DNA from: Thioalkalivibrio sp. ALJT
GTDB taxonomy: Bacteria; Pseudomonadota; Gammaproteobacteria; Ectothiorhodospirales; Ectothiorhodospiraceae
Direction: 5' to 3'
DNA: 64,000 nucleotides
NCBI RefSeq assembly: GCF_000381825.1
Contig: NZ_KB907123.1
Span: 210,021 to 274,020 of the forward strand
Shown here: piece by piece, positions 49,934 to 60,901 of the stretch
Layout of the letters: each line of letters opens with the position of its first letter
How positions within the stretch are numbered: the stretch's first letter is position 1
Notes under the pieces: generated by a model
What the model was told of the DNA's origin: nothing
Database searches by the model: none
The model's input: the letters and a program-made list of their open reading frames with translations, nothing else
Program-made: the position numbers and the translations under genes

Positions 49934-50508
49934 TGGTGGCCCGTGCGACCGCAAGGGCCTGGTCGTGCGCGGCGTTCTGCTTGCTGCTGGCCTGGGCTGT
50001 GCCGGCCACGGCGGTGGAGGTGCGTGATGCCAACCACCTCTGGCTGGACGAGGACACACTGCTGGTGCGGCTGGATATCGACATGCGTCTGCCCGCGGTA
50101 CTGGAGGATGCCCTTGCCAACGGGGTGACCCTGGAGTTCGAGGCGGATGCGCGACTGGAGCGCAGCCGCCGGGTCGGGCGCGATACCCTGGCGGCCGAGA
50201 CACGCCGCGTGCAGCTGCAATACTTTGCACTGAACCGGTATTACGTGGTGAACACGGTGACCGACGAGCGTATGGACCTGAAGCCGACCCTGGGGGATGC
50301 CCTGGACCTGGTCGCCCGTCGGCTCGGGCGCCTGCGCCTGGCCGATCTGCCACCGGCGGTGCATGCGCAGTCCGAGGAGCTGGAACTGGCCGCGCGCCTG
50401 GTGCTGGTGTACTCCGCGCTGCCGCTGCCTTTGCAGCTCGACGCCGGGCTGCGCGGGGACCTGACCACGCGGCAGGAATGGTTGCGATGGCCGCTGGGGA
50501 AATACTGA
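49933..50508 (+). CDS. DUF4390 secreted protein
   Basis: 191 residues from ATG 49933. Signal peptide (AWSCAAFCLLLAWAVPATAVE, cut near residue 26-28), then a beta-rich domain: NHLWLDEDTLLVRLDIDMRL, GVTLEFEADARLERSRR, RVQLQYFALNRYYVVNTVTDE and LELAARLVLVYSALPLPLQL. DUF4390 genes typically sit between rsmB and ntrY, as here; the function is unknown. The last codons (Lys-Tyr-stop) lie inside the left terminal repeat of an element at 50502-50804. Confidence 0.85.
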   Translation: MVARATARAWSCAAFCLLLAWAVPATAVEVRDANHLWLDEDTLLVRLDIDMRLPAVLEDALANGVTLEFEADARLERSRRVGRDTLAAETRRVQLQYFALNRYYVVNTVTDERMDLKPTLGDALDLVARRLGRLRLADLPPAVHAQSEELELAARLVLVYSALPLPLQLDAGLRGDLTTRQEWLRWPLGKY

Positions 50509-50804
50509 GTCATGTACACACTTGCGTTGGTAACCCGGATTCTCCGAGACGAGGCGCATTGTGCAGCGGGTCGTGGTTCTACCCGCCCGTTGTTGATGGG
50601 CCCGTTATTGATGGGGTCCGGGCGTAACGCAGAATCGGCGAACCCGGGGTGCCAGCCCCGCAGGGGGCCGGCCGCCTGTGGTGATCCGCCACGGGCGCGT
50701 GCGCGGCGTTGCGGCTCCCTTGTGCGGCGTGACTGCACGGCAGTCACCGCGTCTTGTTCGCAGGCAAAGGCGACGCAGCAGCGAGTGTCTACATGACGCA
50801 GTAT
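50502..50804. mobile_element. Diverged relative of the 345-bp element, with its own terminal repeats
   Basis: Terminal repeats: ATACTGAGTCATGTACACAC at 50502-50521, extending to 50525, and its inverted partner at 50781-50804, matching at 21 of 24 positions. The interior from about 50545 to 50775 is homologous to the reverse complement of the elements at 28750 and 61754: shared blocks include gcagcgggt, ggttctacccgcccgtt, gttgcggct and cagtcaccgcg. The left end covers the DUF4390 stop and the right end covers the likely ntrY start codon. No transposase. Confidence 0.75.
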
Positions 50805-52999
50805 GTTTCTGGGCTAAGGGGCTTCCCCTGGGGGCTGCTGGGGATCGGCCTGCTGTTCGTGCTGCTGCTGACCTCGCTGGTGGTCATGGGCAATGCCGCA
50901 CAGGACCAGGCACGTTTCGAGCAGTTGTTCCTGTGGCTGCTGGTGTTCCATGCCGCCGTCCTGGTGGTGCTGGGTGGCCTGATCGTGTTTCAGCTGGTGC
51001 GCATGGCGATCCAGTACCGCCGTGGTGTGCCGGGCAGCCGATTGACGCTGCGGCTGGTCGCGGTGTTCATGCTGGTCGCCGTGCTGCCGGTCTCGGTGGT
51101 GTATTACTTCTCTTTCAAGTTTCTGAATGAAGGGGTCGATTCCTGGTTCGATGTGCGTGTGGAGTCGGCCCTGGAGGATGCCCTGGAGCTGTCGCGTTCC
51201 TCGCTGGATCTGCGCGTGCGCCAGCTGGCGACCGAGACGCAGGAGCTGATGGCCGAGCTGGAGGGGATTCCCGAGGGGCTGGTGCCGCTGGCGCTGAACG
51301 ATTATCGGCGTCAGGTCGGGGCCCAGGAGCTGACGCTGGTGGGCTCCAATAACCGCATTATTGCCTCCAGTACTGACAGCCCGATCCGGCGCCTGCCGAC
51401 CCCGCCCGATTCCGACGTGCTGATGCGGGTGCGCCCGGAGCAGCCGTACTCGCGCCTGGAGCCGCGCGCCGACGGATCCCTGATCATCCGGGTCGTGGCG
51501 ACCACCAGCAGCCGCCGGCCGGGCTCGGAGAACCGTATCCTGCAGGGCATCTACCCGGTGGACCCGCGCATGAGTGCGCTGTCCCTGCGGGTCCAGGACG
51601 CCTTCGCCGATTACCGTGAATTCGCCTACCTGCGTGGACCGATGATCCAGGGCTTCGTGTTCACCCTGTCGCTGGCGCTGGCAATCTCGCTGATGGCCGC
51701 GCTGTGGGCCGGACTGCTGGTGGCGCGGCGCATGGTGCGCCCGATCTCCGACCTGGTGCAGGGTACGCGCATGGTGGCCCAGGGTGACTACAGCACCCGC
51801 CTCGCGGTGCAGCGCGCCGACGAGCTGGGTTTCCTGGTGCAGTCGTTCAACACCATGACGCGCACCCTGAACGAGGCGCGCGACGAGGCCGAGCGCAACC
51901 GCCGTCTGCTGGATGCCGAGCGCGCCTATCTGGAAAGCGTGCTGCAGCACCTGCGTTCCGGGGTGCTGGCACTGGACGGCAGCCTGCGTCTGCGCACCGC
52001 CAACGCGGCGGCCAGCGAGATCCTGGAGTGCGATCTCCAGGGCGGGCGTACCCGGGTGATGTCGGAGCTGGGGGCCGATTGCCCGCTGGTGGCGCAGTTC
52101 TTCGAGGCCATCAGCGATGCCCTGGTGCGTCAGGAGGAGGAGTGGTCGCGCCAGGTGGTGGTGTTCACCCGCACCGGGCGCAAGGTGCTGATGACGCGAG
52201 CGGTCTGGCTGCCGACGTCCGGGTCCGGGCGCGGCCTGCACGCGATCGTGTTCGACGACATGACCGAGTTCCTGAAGGCGCAGCGCGATGCCGCCTGGGG
52301 CGAGGTCGCGCGGCGCCTGGCGCACGAGATCAAGAACCCGCTGACCCCGATCCAGCTCTCTGCCGAGCGCCTTTCGAGGCGTCTGGGCAAGGTCCTGGAA
52401 GGTGCTGATCGCGAGGTGCTGGACCGTGCCACCGGCACGATCGTGCAGCAGGTGGAGGCGATGAAGACCCTGGTCAACGCCTTCCGCGACTATGCCCAGG
52501 CCCCGCAGCTCGAGCGCGCCGCAGTGAATCTGAATCAGCTGATCCGCGATGTCTGCGAGCTGTACCGGGACCAGGACGGGCGTTCGCGGGTGGATGTGAC
52601 ACTGGACCCGGCGTTGCCCCCCATCCATGGGGATGCCGGGCGGCTGCGGCAGTTGTTGCACAATCTCATCAAGAACGCCCTGGAGGCCGGGGCGGATACC
52701 GACGGCATGGAGGTGCACGTGGTGACCGCCTATCTCGATGATCCCGCCGGCCCGCATATCGAGCTGCGAGTGACCGATACCGGCCCGGGTATCAAGCCGG
52801 AGTTTCTGGAACGCATCTTCGAGCCGTATACCACGGACAAGCCACGCGGCACCGGGCTCGGCCTGGCCGTCGCCCAGAAGATCGTGGAGGAGCATGGCGG
52901 GTTGATTGAGTGCCATAATGCGGAACCCGGTCGCGGCGGGGCGGTATTCCGTATCCGCATCCCGGTTGAGCATGGTCCGGTGGTTCACGAGGAATCCGC

Positions 53000-53003
<4 letters not shown>
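50793..53003 (+). CDS. ntrY: NtrY-like membrane sensor histidine kinase
   Basis: 736 residues from ATG 50793 (749 if an upstream TTG-type start is used). Two N-terminal helices (about 10-35 and 45-70), a third near RLVAVFMLVAVLPVSVVYYF, a periplasmic domain, a helix near GFVFTLSLALAISLMAALWAG, then a HAMP domain (LVARRMVRPISDLVQGTRMVAQGDYSTRLAVQRADELG), a PAS domain and the kinase. H-box: RRLAHEIKNPLTPIQLSAERL (phospho-acceptor H511). N, G1 and G2 boxes: LLHNLIKNALEAG, VTDTGPGI, GTGLGLAVAQKIVEEHGG. Paired with ntrX by a 4-bp overlap. The signal is unknown. Confidence 0.92.
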
Positions 53004-54379
<1,376 letters not shown>

Positions 54380-54402
54380 ATCCGCCCCGGGACGGGAGAC
54401 GC

Positions 54403-55782
54403 ATGAAGCACATCATCATCCTGGGGGCCGGTCAGGTCGGACAGTCGCTGGCCGAGGCGCTGAGCGCCGACGGGATCGACATCACCGTGGTCGACTATCG
54501 CGCCGAGATGCTGGCCGAGCTGGAAGACCGCTTTGACATCAAGACCATCCAGGGTTTTGCGGCCCACCCCTCGGTACTGGAGACGGCGGGGGCGCAGGAT
54601 GCGTCCATGCTGATTGCGGTGACCAACTCCGACGAGACCAACATGGTCGCCTGCCAGGTGGCCTCCACCCTGTTCAATATCGAGACCAGGATCGCCCGTG
54701 TCCGCGCGCGGGACTATCACGAGACCCCGGCGCTGTTCGCGCAGGACGCGATGCCGGTGGATATGCTGATCTCGCCCGAGGCGATCGTGACCAGCCACAT
54801 CCGGCGTCTGATCGAGCACCCCGGCTCGCTGCAGGTGCTGGAGTTCGCCGAGGGCCGCGTTTCGCTGGTGGGCGTGCGCGCCTACTATGGCGGGCCGCTG
54901 GTGGGGCACGAACTGAAGAACCTGCGCAGCGACATGCCCGGAATCCAGACCCGCGTCGCCGCGATCTTCCGCAAGGATCGCCCGATCCAGCCTGACGGCT
55001 CGACGGTGATCGAGGCGGATGACGAGGTGTTCTTCGTGGCTGCGAAGAAGAATATCCGTGCGGTCACCTCGGAGCTGCGCAAGCTGGAAAAGCCCTACAA
55101 GCGCATCCTGATCGCGGGTGGGGGCAATATCGGCGAGCGCCTGGCCGAGACCCTGAGCAAGCGCTACCGGGTCAAGGTGGTCGAACGCGACCCCGAGCGC
55201 GCCGACCAGCTGGCCCGGACCCTGCCCAGCAACGTCCTGGTGCTGCACGGGGACAGCTCGGACGACCGCTTCCTCGAGTCCATCAATGTCGAGCACAGTG
55301 ACGTCTTCTGTGCCGTGACCAACGACGATCAGGCCAACATCTTTGCCGGCATGCTGGCCAAGCGCTGGGGGGTGCGCAAGGTGATGTCGCTGATCAACCG
55401 CCCAAGCTATGTGGACCTGCTGCAAAGCGGCACGATCGATATTGCGATCTCGCCCCAACAGGCGACCATCGGGGCCCTGCTGGCGCGGGTGCGCGAGGGG
55501 GGCACGGCGACTGTGCATACCCTGCGTCGTGGTGCAGCCGAGGCCATCGAGACCGTGGTCAACGGCGATGCCCGCACCTCGCAGATTGTCAGCCGCCGGA
55601 TCGACGAAATCGACTTCCCCGAGGGCACCAGTGTCGGTGCCGTGGTGCGCGGCGAGGAGGTCATCATCCCGCATCGTGATACGGTCATCGAGGCCGGTGA
55701 CCACGTCATCCTGTTCGTCACGGATCGGCGTAAGGTGAAGCAGGTCCAGCGCTTGTTCCAGCCGACGGCGCTGTTCTTCTAG
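54403..55782 (+). CDS. trkA: Trk system potassium uptake protein TrkA
   Basis: 459 residues (E. coli 458). Two tandem RCK units. Each starts with a Rossmann motif: HIIILGAGQVGQSLAEAL at the N-terminus and RILIAGGGNIGERLAETL at about residue 233, followed by TrkA-C domains. The NAD/ATP-binding acidic residues are in VVDYRAEMLAELEDRF and VVERDPERADQL. It is the cytosolic gating ring of the TrkH channel encoded next. Preceded by ntrX by 23 bp; the ntrYX-trkAH order is conserved in gammaproteobacteria. Confidence 0.96.
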   Translation: MKHIIILGAGQVGQSLAEALSADGIDITVVDYRAEMLAELEDRFDIKTIQGFAAHPSVLETAGAQDASMLIAVTNSDETNMVACQVASTLFNIETRIARVRARDYHETPALFAQDAMPVDMLISPEAIVTSHIRRLIEHPGSLQVLEFAEGRVSLVGVRAYYGGPLVGHELKNLRSDMPGIQTRVAAIFRKDRPIQPDGSTVIEADDEVFFVAAKKNIRAVTSELRKLEKPYKRILIAGGGNIGERLAETLSKRYRVKVVERDPERADQLARTLPSNVLVLHGDSSDDRFLESINVEHSDVFCAVTNDDQANIFAGMLAKRWGVRKVMSLINRPSYVDLLQSGTIDIAISPQQATIGALLARVREGGTATVHTLRRGAAEAIETVVNGDARTSQIVSRRIDEIDFPEGTSVGAVVRGEEVIIPHRDTVIEAGDHVILFVTDRRKVKQVQRLFQPTALFF

Positions 55783-55794
55783 ACGGCGGCGCCA

Positions 55795-57249
55795 ATGCTG
55801 CATCTCGCATCCACCGCCCGGTTGCTCGGGATTCTGCTGACCCTGTTCAGCCTGTCCATGCTGCCGCCGGCGGCGATCGGCCTCCTGTATGGCGAGGCAA
55901 CCGCCCTGGTGTTTTTGCGGGCGTTCGTATTGTTGTTGCTGATCGGTGGCCTGCTGTGGGGGCCGCTGTACTGGGCACGGCGCGAACTGCAGGCGCGCGA
56001 TGGTTTCATCCTGGTGGTGATGTTCTGGCTGGGGCTGGGGATTGCCGGGGCGACCCCGCTGTACCTGGACCCGAACCTGCAGGTCTCGTTTACCGACGCC
56101 GCGTTCGAGTCCATGTCCGGGTTGACCACGACCGGGGCCACAGTGCTGACCGGTCTCGACGACCTGCCGCGTGCCTTGCTGTGGTATCGCCAGCAACTGC
56201 AGTGGATGGGGGGCATGGGGATCATCGTGCTGGCCGTGGCCATCCTGCCGCTGCTGGGCGTGGGCGGGATGCAGCTGTTCAAGGCCGAGACCCCGGGGCC
56301 GATCCGCGACAACAAGCTGACCCCACGCATTGCCGAGACGGCGCGTAATCTCTGGTACATCTACCTGGGCCTGACCGTGGCCTGTGCGCTGGCCTACTGG
56401 GTCGCCGGTATGGATGCCTTCGACGCGGTGGCACATTCGTTTACCACGGTCGCCATTGGTGGATTCTCGACCTATGACGCCAGCATCGGTCACTTCGATT
56501 CGGTGGCCATCGAGATCGTCGCCATCGCCTTCATGGTGCTGGCCGGGATGAACTTCGCTCTGCATTTCCTGGTACTGCATCGTGCGACCTGGCGGCCCTA
56601 CCGGCGCGACGAGGAGCTGCGCGCCTATCTGCTGGTGCTGGGTTCTGCAACGGTGCTGGTGGTGGTCTTCATGCTCTGGAGCGGGTTTACCGATCAGCTC
56701 GGGGATGCGCTGCGGCGCGGGATTTTCCACGTCGTGTCCATCGCGACCACCACGGGCTACGCCACCGACGCCTTCTATCTATGGCCCGGTTTCCTCCCGG
56801 TGCTGCTGATCTTCCTGTCCTTCATCGGTGGCTGTACCGGGTCCACCGGAGGCGGCATGAAGGTAGTGCGCGTGCTGTTGCTGGCCAAGCAGGGTCTGCG
56901 CGAGATCAAGCGGCTGATCCACCCGCACGCGCGGATCGCGGTGAAGGTCAATGGCAAGGAGGCGCCGGATCGAGTGGTACAGGCGGTGTGGGGCTTCCTG
57001 GCCGCCTACGTGATGGTGTTCGTGGTGATGATGCTTGCACTGATGGCGTCAGGGCTGGACCAGATCACCGCGTTCTCGGCGGTGGCGGCCACCCTGAACA
57101 ACCTCGGCCCGGGGCTGGGCGAGGTCGGTCCCAATTTCCAGTCGATCAACGACTTCAGCAAGTGGGTGCTGGTGTTCGCGATGCTGATGGGGCGGCTGGA
57201 AATCTTTACGGTGCTGGTGCTTCTGTCGCCCGCGTTCTGGCGGCGTTAG
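55795..57249 (+). CDS. trkH: Trk system potassium uptake protein TrkH
   Basis: 484 residues, 10 or more membrane helices. The four P-loop segments of the SKT channel family are visible: ESMSGLTTTGATVL, AHSFTTVAIGGFSTYDASIG, SIATTTGYATDAF and AVAATLNNLGPGLGEVGPNF; the selectivity glycines are all conserved. C-terminal WRR. It imports K+ with H+ or Na+ coupling, gated by TrkA. It lies 12 bp after trkA, so it is cotranscribed. In a halophile this is a primary osmotic-response uptake system and opposes the K+/H+ antiporter at 23286. Confidence 0.96.
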   Translation: MLHLASTARLLGILLTLFSLSMLPPAAIGLLYGEATALVFLRAFVLLLLIGGLLWGPLYWARRELQARDGFILVVMFWLGLGIAGATPLYLDPNLQVSFTDAAFESMSGLTTTGATVLTGLDDLPRALLWYRQQLQWMGGMGIIVLAVAILPLLGVGGMQLFKAETPGPIRDNKLTPRIAETARNLWYIYLGLTVACALAYWVAGMDAFDAVAHSFTTVAIGGFSTYDASIGHFDSVAIEIVAIAFMVLAGMNFALHFLVLHRATWRPYRRDEELRAYLLVLGSATVLVVVFMLWSGFTDQLGDALRRGIFHVVSIATTTGYATDAFYLWPGFLPVLLIFLSFIGGCTGSTGGGMKVVRVLLLAKQGLREIKRLIHPHARIAVKVNGKEAPDRVVQAVWGFLAAYVMVFVVMMLALMASGLDQITAFSAVAATLNNLGPGLGEVGPNFQSINDFSKWVLVFAMLMGRLEIFTVLVLLSPAFWRR

Positions 57250-57290
57250 CCTGAGACAATCCGGATCTTGCGTGGCGCGGGAGGTGCTCG

Positions 57291-57638
57291 ATGAGCGACA
57301 TGATTGAACGTTTCCAGAACATGCTGGATGGTGGCCAGGATTCCGCGATGCTGCGTTTCTCGCTGGGCAATGCGCTGGCGACCGACGGGCAGCTGGAGGC
57401 GGCGGTCCCGCATCTGGAACGCGCGCTGGCGCTGGATGGCGGCTATTCCGCGGCCTGGAAGCTGCTGGCCAGGACCCTGGTGGAGCTGGAACGGCCGGAG
57501 GCGGCACTCTCCGCCTGCGAGCAGGGGATTCGCGTCGCTACCGAGCGGGGTGATCTGCAGGCGGCCAAGGAGATGGAGGTCTTTGCCAGGCGTGCGCGCA
57601 AGCTGCAGACCGCTGCGGACGGGGCCGAGGGCGCATGA
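57291..57638 (+). CDS. Small TPR protein
   Basis: 115 residues from ATG 57291. Two tetratricopeptide-like repeats: SAMLRFSLGNALATDGQLEAAVPHLERALALDGG and SAAWKLLARTLVELERPEAALSACEQGIRVATERG, with a charged C-terminal helix (QAAKEMEVFARRARKLQ). No signal peptide. It probably acts as a protein-protein adaptor in the cytosol. Its stop overlaps the acyltransferase start by 4 bp, suggesting coupling. Similar small TPR proteins are often next to lpxL-type genes, with no known mechanism. Confidence 0.75.
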   Translation: MSDMIERFQNMLDGGQDSAMLRFSLGNALATDGQLEAAVPHLERALALDGGYSAAWKLLARTLVELERPEAALSACEQGIRVATERGDLQAAKEMEVFARRARKLQTAADGAEGA

Positions 57639-58612
57639 GCCCCACCGGCGAGCCGTCCTCGCGCGGCGCGGACGCCGGGGCCTATCAGGCCCCGCTGACG
57701 GCCGCGCATTTTGCGCCGCGTTACTGGGGCAGCTGGCTGCTGCTGGGGTTGGTGTGGGTGCTCCAGGAACTGCCGCGTCCTGCCGTGCGTGGGCTGGCGC
57801 GGGGGCTGGGGCGTTTGATCCGGCGCTTCGCCGGGCGCAGCCGCGCGGTTGCCGAGCGTAATCTTGAGCTGTGTTTCCCGCAGCTGAGCCCTGCCGAGCG
57901 CGCGCAGCGCCTGGAGGCCTACTACCGTTACCAGGCGCAGGCCGCGCTGGATTACGGGCTGCTGTGGTTCGGCAAGCCCGGGCAGCATGCCGCGCGGATT
58001 CGCATTGAGGGCCTGGAACACTACGAGCGTCTGCGCGCTGCGGGTACGCCGGTGATCATCCTCGCGCCGCACTCGCTGGCGCTGGATTATGGTGGCGTGC
58101 GCATGAGCCAGATGCACGATGGCGTTTCGTTCGCCAAGCCGATGAAGAATCCGGTACTGGAATGGATCAATCATCGCAGTCGTACGCGTTATTCCGGCGA
58201 CATCTTTGCCCGCGAGCAGGGCCTGCGCCCGGCCATTCGCCAGTTGCGGCGCGGTCGTTTCTTCTACTATTTGCCGGATGAGGACCTCGGTGCCGAGGGC
58301 GCGGTCTTCGTAGACTTTTTTGGCGTGAAAAAGGCCACGCTGACGGCCCTGGCGCGGCTGGCGCGGATGTCGAAGGCGGCAGTATTGCCGAGCTTCGCCT
58401 GGTATGACGCCGCAGCGGATCAGTACGTGATGCGCCTGTGGCCGCCCATGGAGGATTATCCGGGTGGTGACGACGCAGAGGATGCCCGCAAGATGAACGC
58501 CGCCGTGGAGCGCGCCATTGAACAGGCGCCGGCACAGTACCTGTGGGGCATGCGCCTGTTCCGCACCCGCCCCGCCGGCGAGGCCCCGCTTTATTCCGGC
58601 CGCAAGCGCTGA
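57635..58612 (+). CDS. Lipid A biosynthesis late acyltransferase (LpxL/LpxM family)
   Basis: 325 residues. Membrane-anchored by a helix near SWLLLGLVWVLQELP. The acyltransferase HX4D motif is H146-D151 in ILAPHSLALDYGG; other conserved text is FYYLPDEDLGAEGAVFVDFFGVKKATLTALARLARM and the C-terminal YLWGMRLFRTRPAGE, where LpxL usually has RRFKxRP. It adds a secondary acyl chain to Kdo2-lipid IVA using acyl-ACP. Whether laurate- or myristate-type cannot be judged. Starts at ATG 57635 overlapping the TPR gene stop. Together with the LpxR-like deacylase at 22184 it points to active lipid A remodelling. Confidence 0.9.
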   Translation: MSPTGEPSSRGADAGAYQAPLTAAHFAPRYWGSWLLLGLVWVLQELPRPAVRGLARGLGRLIRRFAGRSRAVAERNLELCFPQLSPAERAQRLEAYYRYQAQAALDYGLLWFGKPGQHAARIRIEGLEHYERLRAAGTPVIILAPHSLALDYGGVRMSQMHDGVSFAKPMKNPVLEWINHRSRTRYSGDIFAREQGLRPAIRQLRRGRFFYYLPDEDLGAEGAVFVDFFGVKKATLTALARLARMSKAAVLPSFAWYDAAADQYVMRLWPPMEDYPGGDDAEDARKMNAAVERAIEQAPAQYLWGMRLFRTRPAGEAPLYSGRKR

Positions 58613-58625
58613 CCGATCCTTCGCG

Positions 58626-59450
58626 ATGCCCGAGGGCGATACCATCCACAAGCTGGCGCGGGCACTCGCTCCGCTACTGGACGCCGCTGCGCTGGAGGCC
58701 GTGGCAACGCGACCCCGGCGCGGTGCGGCACTGGTGGAGCATGGCGCCATGGCTGCGCGGGGCGTGAGCGCGCGCGGCAAGCACCTGTTGCTCGCGCTGG
58801 AGGACGCCGCCGGTCGTGGCTGGCAACTGCGCACGCATCTGGGGATGTACGGAACCTGGCATCAATACGCCTCCGGGGCGGTCTGGCACAAGCCCGTACA
58901 GCAGGCCTGGGCCGTGTTGCGGCTGGCGGATCGGGTGCTGGTCTGCTTCCATCCGCGCGAACTGGCCTGGCAGCCCCGGTCGGGGGCGTCCATGGACCCG
59001 GAACGTCTGGATGCGCGCGTGGGGCCGGATCTGCTGGACCCGGAGCTGGACCTGGCCGCGGTAGTCCGGCGCGTGCGTGCCTGCACCCCCGCCACGCGTC
59101 CGCTCCTGGATGTACTGCTGGATCAGTCGCTGGCGGCCGGCATCGGGAACATCTACAAATCGGAGCTCCTGTTCCTGCACGGGCGGCATCCTCTCGAACC
59201 GGTCGCGGCGATTGCGGATGACGCCCTGCTGGAGCTGTATCGAGATGCGGCGCGTCTGCTGCGGCGCAATCTGAAGCCGGGGCCGCGCATCACGCGCGAG
59301 CGGGCCGAAACCGACGAGTACCTGTATGTGTACGGGCGTCGCGGTCAGCCCTGTCGGGTCTGCGGCACGCCGGTGGCACGGTCACTGGCGGGCGAACACC
59401 TGCGTTCCACTTACTGGTGCCCGTCGTGTCAGCCGAGGCAGCCCGGATGA
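58626..59450 (+). CDS. Fpg/Nei-family DNA glycosylase/AP lyase
   Basis: 274 residues from ATG 58626; the longer frame into the acyltransferase gene is not used. The N-terminal MPEGDTIHKLARAL supplies the catalytic Pro2 and Glu3, and the DTIH spelling is typical of Nei (endonuclease VIII)-like proteins rather than Fpg. The H2TH region is LDVLLDQSLAAGIGNIYKSELLF. The C-terminal zinc finger is CRVCG...YWCPSCQ with four cysteines, including the damage-contacting RSTYWCP segment. It removes oxidised pyrimidines or purines; specificity is not certain. Confidence 0.88.
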   Translation: MPEGDTIHKLARALAPLLDAAALEAVATRPRRGAALVEHGAMAARGVSARGKHLLLALEDAAGRGWQLRTHLGMYGTWHQYASGAVWHKPVQQAWAVLRLADRVLVCFHPRELAWQPRSGASMDPERLDARVGPDLLDPELDLAAVVRRVRACTPATRPLLDVLLDQSLAAGIGNIYKSELLFLHGRHPLEPVAAIADDALLELYRDAARLLRRNLKPGPRITRERAETDEYLYVYGRRGQPCRVCGTPVARSLAGEHLRSTYWCPSCQPRQPG

Positions 59451-59506
59451 AGGTACACGACTCGCGTCCGCATCCCGGGGCTTCCGGGACCGGAGGCGCG
59501 GTAGCT

Positions 59507-59616
59507 GGCCCGCTGTTGCTCGGAAACGGGCATGCGGGGCATTGCGGCTCACCCGTAGCCGCATGGGTGCGCGGCGGTCACCGCGCCTTGTGCATACGCA
59601 AAAGCGGAGGAAACCC
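59507..59616. repeat. Remnant of the 345-bp element family
   Basis: About 110 bp matching the inner part of the elements (reverse complement): ctggcccgctgttgctcg, aaacgggcatgcggggcattgcggctcacc, gtagccgcatgggtgcgcggcggtcaccgcg, gcatacgcaaaagcgg. No terminal repeats were found, so it is a degraded or partial copy. It fills most of the 259-bp gap (59451-59709) between the glycosylase and the sugar dehydrogenase, which are in tandem, not convergent. The right part of the gap is GC-rich and holds no gene. Confidence 0.7.
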
Positions 59617-59709
59617 TGAGCGTGTGGGTCGTTCGGTGTTCCCCCCGGGGAACCTGGCACCGGGTGCGGGGCACCAACGGATACGGACAAGAGACGGGGA
59701 GGCGCGCAG

Positions 59710-60870
59710 ATGAACAAGCGGTATTCGGGGCGGTTCCTGGCTGCCCCCTTGCTGGGAGGGTTCCTGGTGGCCTGCGGGGGTACGGTCGGTGTTGCCGCCG
59801 ACGAATTCGCCACCGCAAACGGTGAGCTGCGGGGCGAGGTCCTGCACTCGGGTCTCAATCACCCGTGGGCGATCGCCTTCCTGCCGGAGGGCGGGGTGCT
59901 GATCAGCGAGCGACCGGGGCAACTGCGTTACTTCCCCGATGGAGAATCCTTCGACGGCCGCGGCCAGATGGTGTCGGGTCTGCCGGTGGATCTGGTCGCG
60001 CACAATCAGGGCGGACTGCTGGATCTGGCCCTGCACCCGGACTACGCGGATAACGGCTGGCTGTACTTTACCTACTCCGCGCAGGAGAGGGGCGGCCAGA
60101 CCACGCGTCTGGCCCGCGGGCAGTTTGCGGACGGGGCGCTGGAGGCGGTCGAGGTGCTGTTCTCGGCCGCGCCGGCGGCCCGGGGCGGGCGCCACTTCGG
60201 TTCGCGTATCGCGTTCGACGATGCAGGCTATGTGTACGTGAGTGTTGGTGATCGCGGCGACCAGGATCGCGCCCAGCGCAAGGACGACCATGCCGGCAGC
60301 ATTGTGCGCCTGCATGATGACGGTACAGTGCCGGACGACAACCCGTTTGTCGGCGTGGATGGCGCGCACCCCGAGCTGTGGGTGATCGGCGTGCGCAACC
60401 CGCAGGGCATGGTGATCGACCCGGATACCGGCACCTTCTGGCAGAACGAACACGGCCCTCGCGGGGGGGATGAGGTCAACATCATCGAGCCCGGGCTGAA
60501 TTACGGCTGGCCGGTGATTTCGCATGGCGAGGCCTACTCTGGCGGCCCGATCGGTACCGGCAAGTCGGAAAAGGAGGGCATGGAGTCCGCGCTGCACTAC
60601 TGGACACCGGCCATTGCCCCGTCCGGCATGGCGATCCTGCGCGATCCGGCCTTTGCCGACTGGGACGGCGATCTGCTGGTGGGCGGACTGCGAGGCCAGA
60701 CCCTGCGCAAACTGACCTTTGACGGTCGCGAGTGGGTCAACGAGGAAGACCTGCTGCCCGATCTCGGCCGCCGCATCCGCGACGTGCGGGTACATGACGG
60801 CGCGATCTGGGTGCTGACGGACCATAACCCGGGTGAACTGATCCGGCTGACCCCGGCTGACCCCGGCTGA
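59710..60870 (+). CDS. PQQ-dependent sugar dehydrogenase (YliI/Asd-like beta-propeller)
   Basis: 386 residues. Signal peptide [20 protein letters not shown] with a lipobox-like LVAC, so possibly a lipoprotein. The beta-propeller shows the soluble aldose dehydrogenase signatures: [113 protein letters not shown], with residues that bind PQQ and Ca. It should oxidise aldoses in the periplasm. No PQQ biosynthesis genes are in the window. A 12-bp tandem duplication (ctgaccccggct) makes the last codons LTPADPG. Confidence 0.87.
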   Translation: MNKRYSGRFLAAPLLGGFLVACGGTVGVAADEFATANGELRGEVLHSGLNHPWAIAFLPEGGVLISERPGQLRYFPDGESFDGRGQMVSGLPVDLVAHNQGGLLDLALHPDYADNGWLYFTYSAQERGGQTTRLARGQFADGALEAVEVLFSAAPAARGGRHFGSRIAFDDAGYVYVSVGDRGDQDRAQRKDDHAGSIVRLHDDGTVPDDNPFVGVDGAHPELWVIGVRNPQGMVIDPDTGTFWQNEHGPRGGDEVNIIEPGLNYGWPVISHGEAYSGGPIGTGKSEKEGMESALHYWTPAIAPSGMAILRDPAFADWDGDLLVGGLRGQTLRKLTFDGREWVNEEDLLPDLGRRIRDVRVHDGAIWVLTDHNPGELIRLTPADPG

Positions 60871-60901
60871 GGCATCCACGTTTTCGGAAGGAGTTCTGGT
60901 G

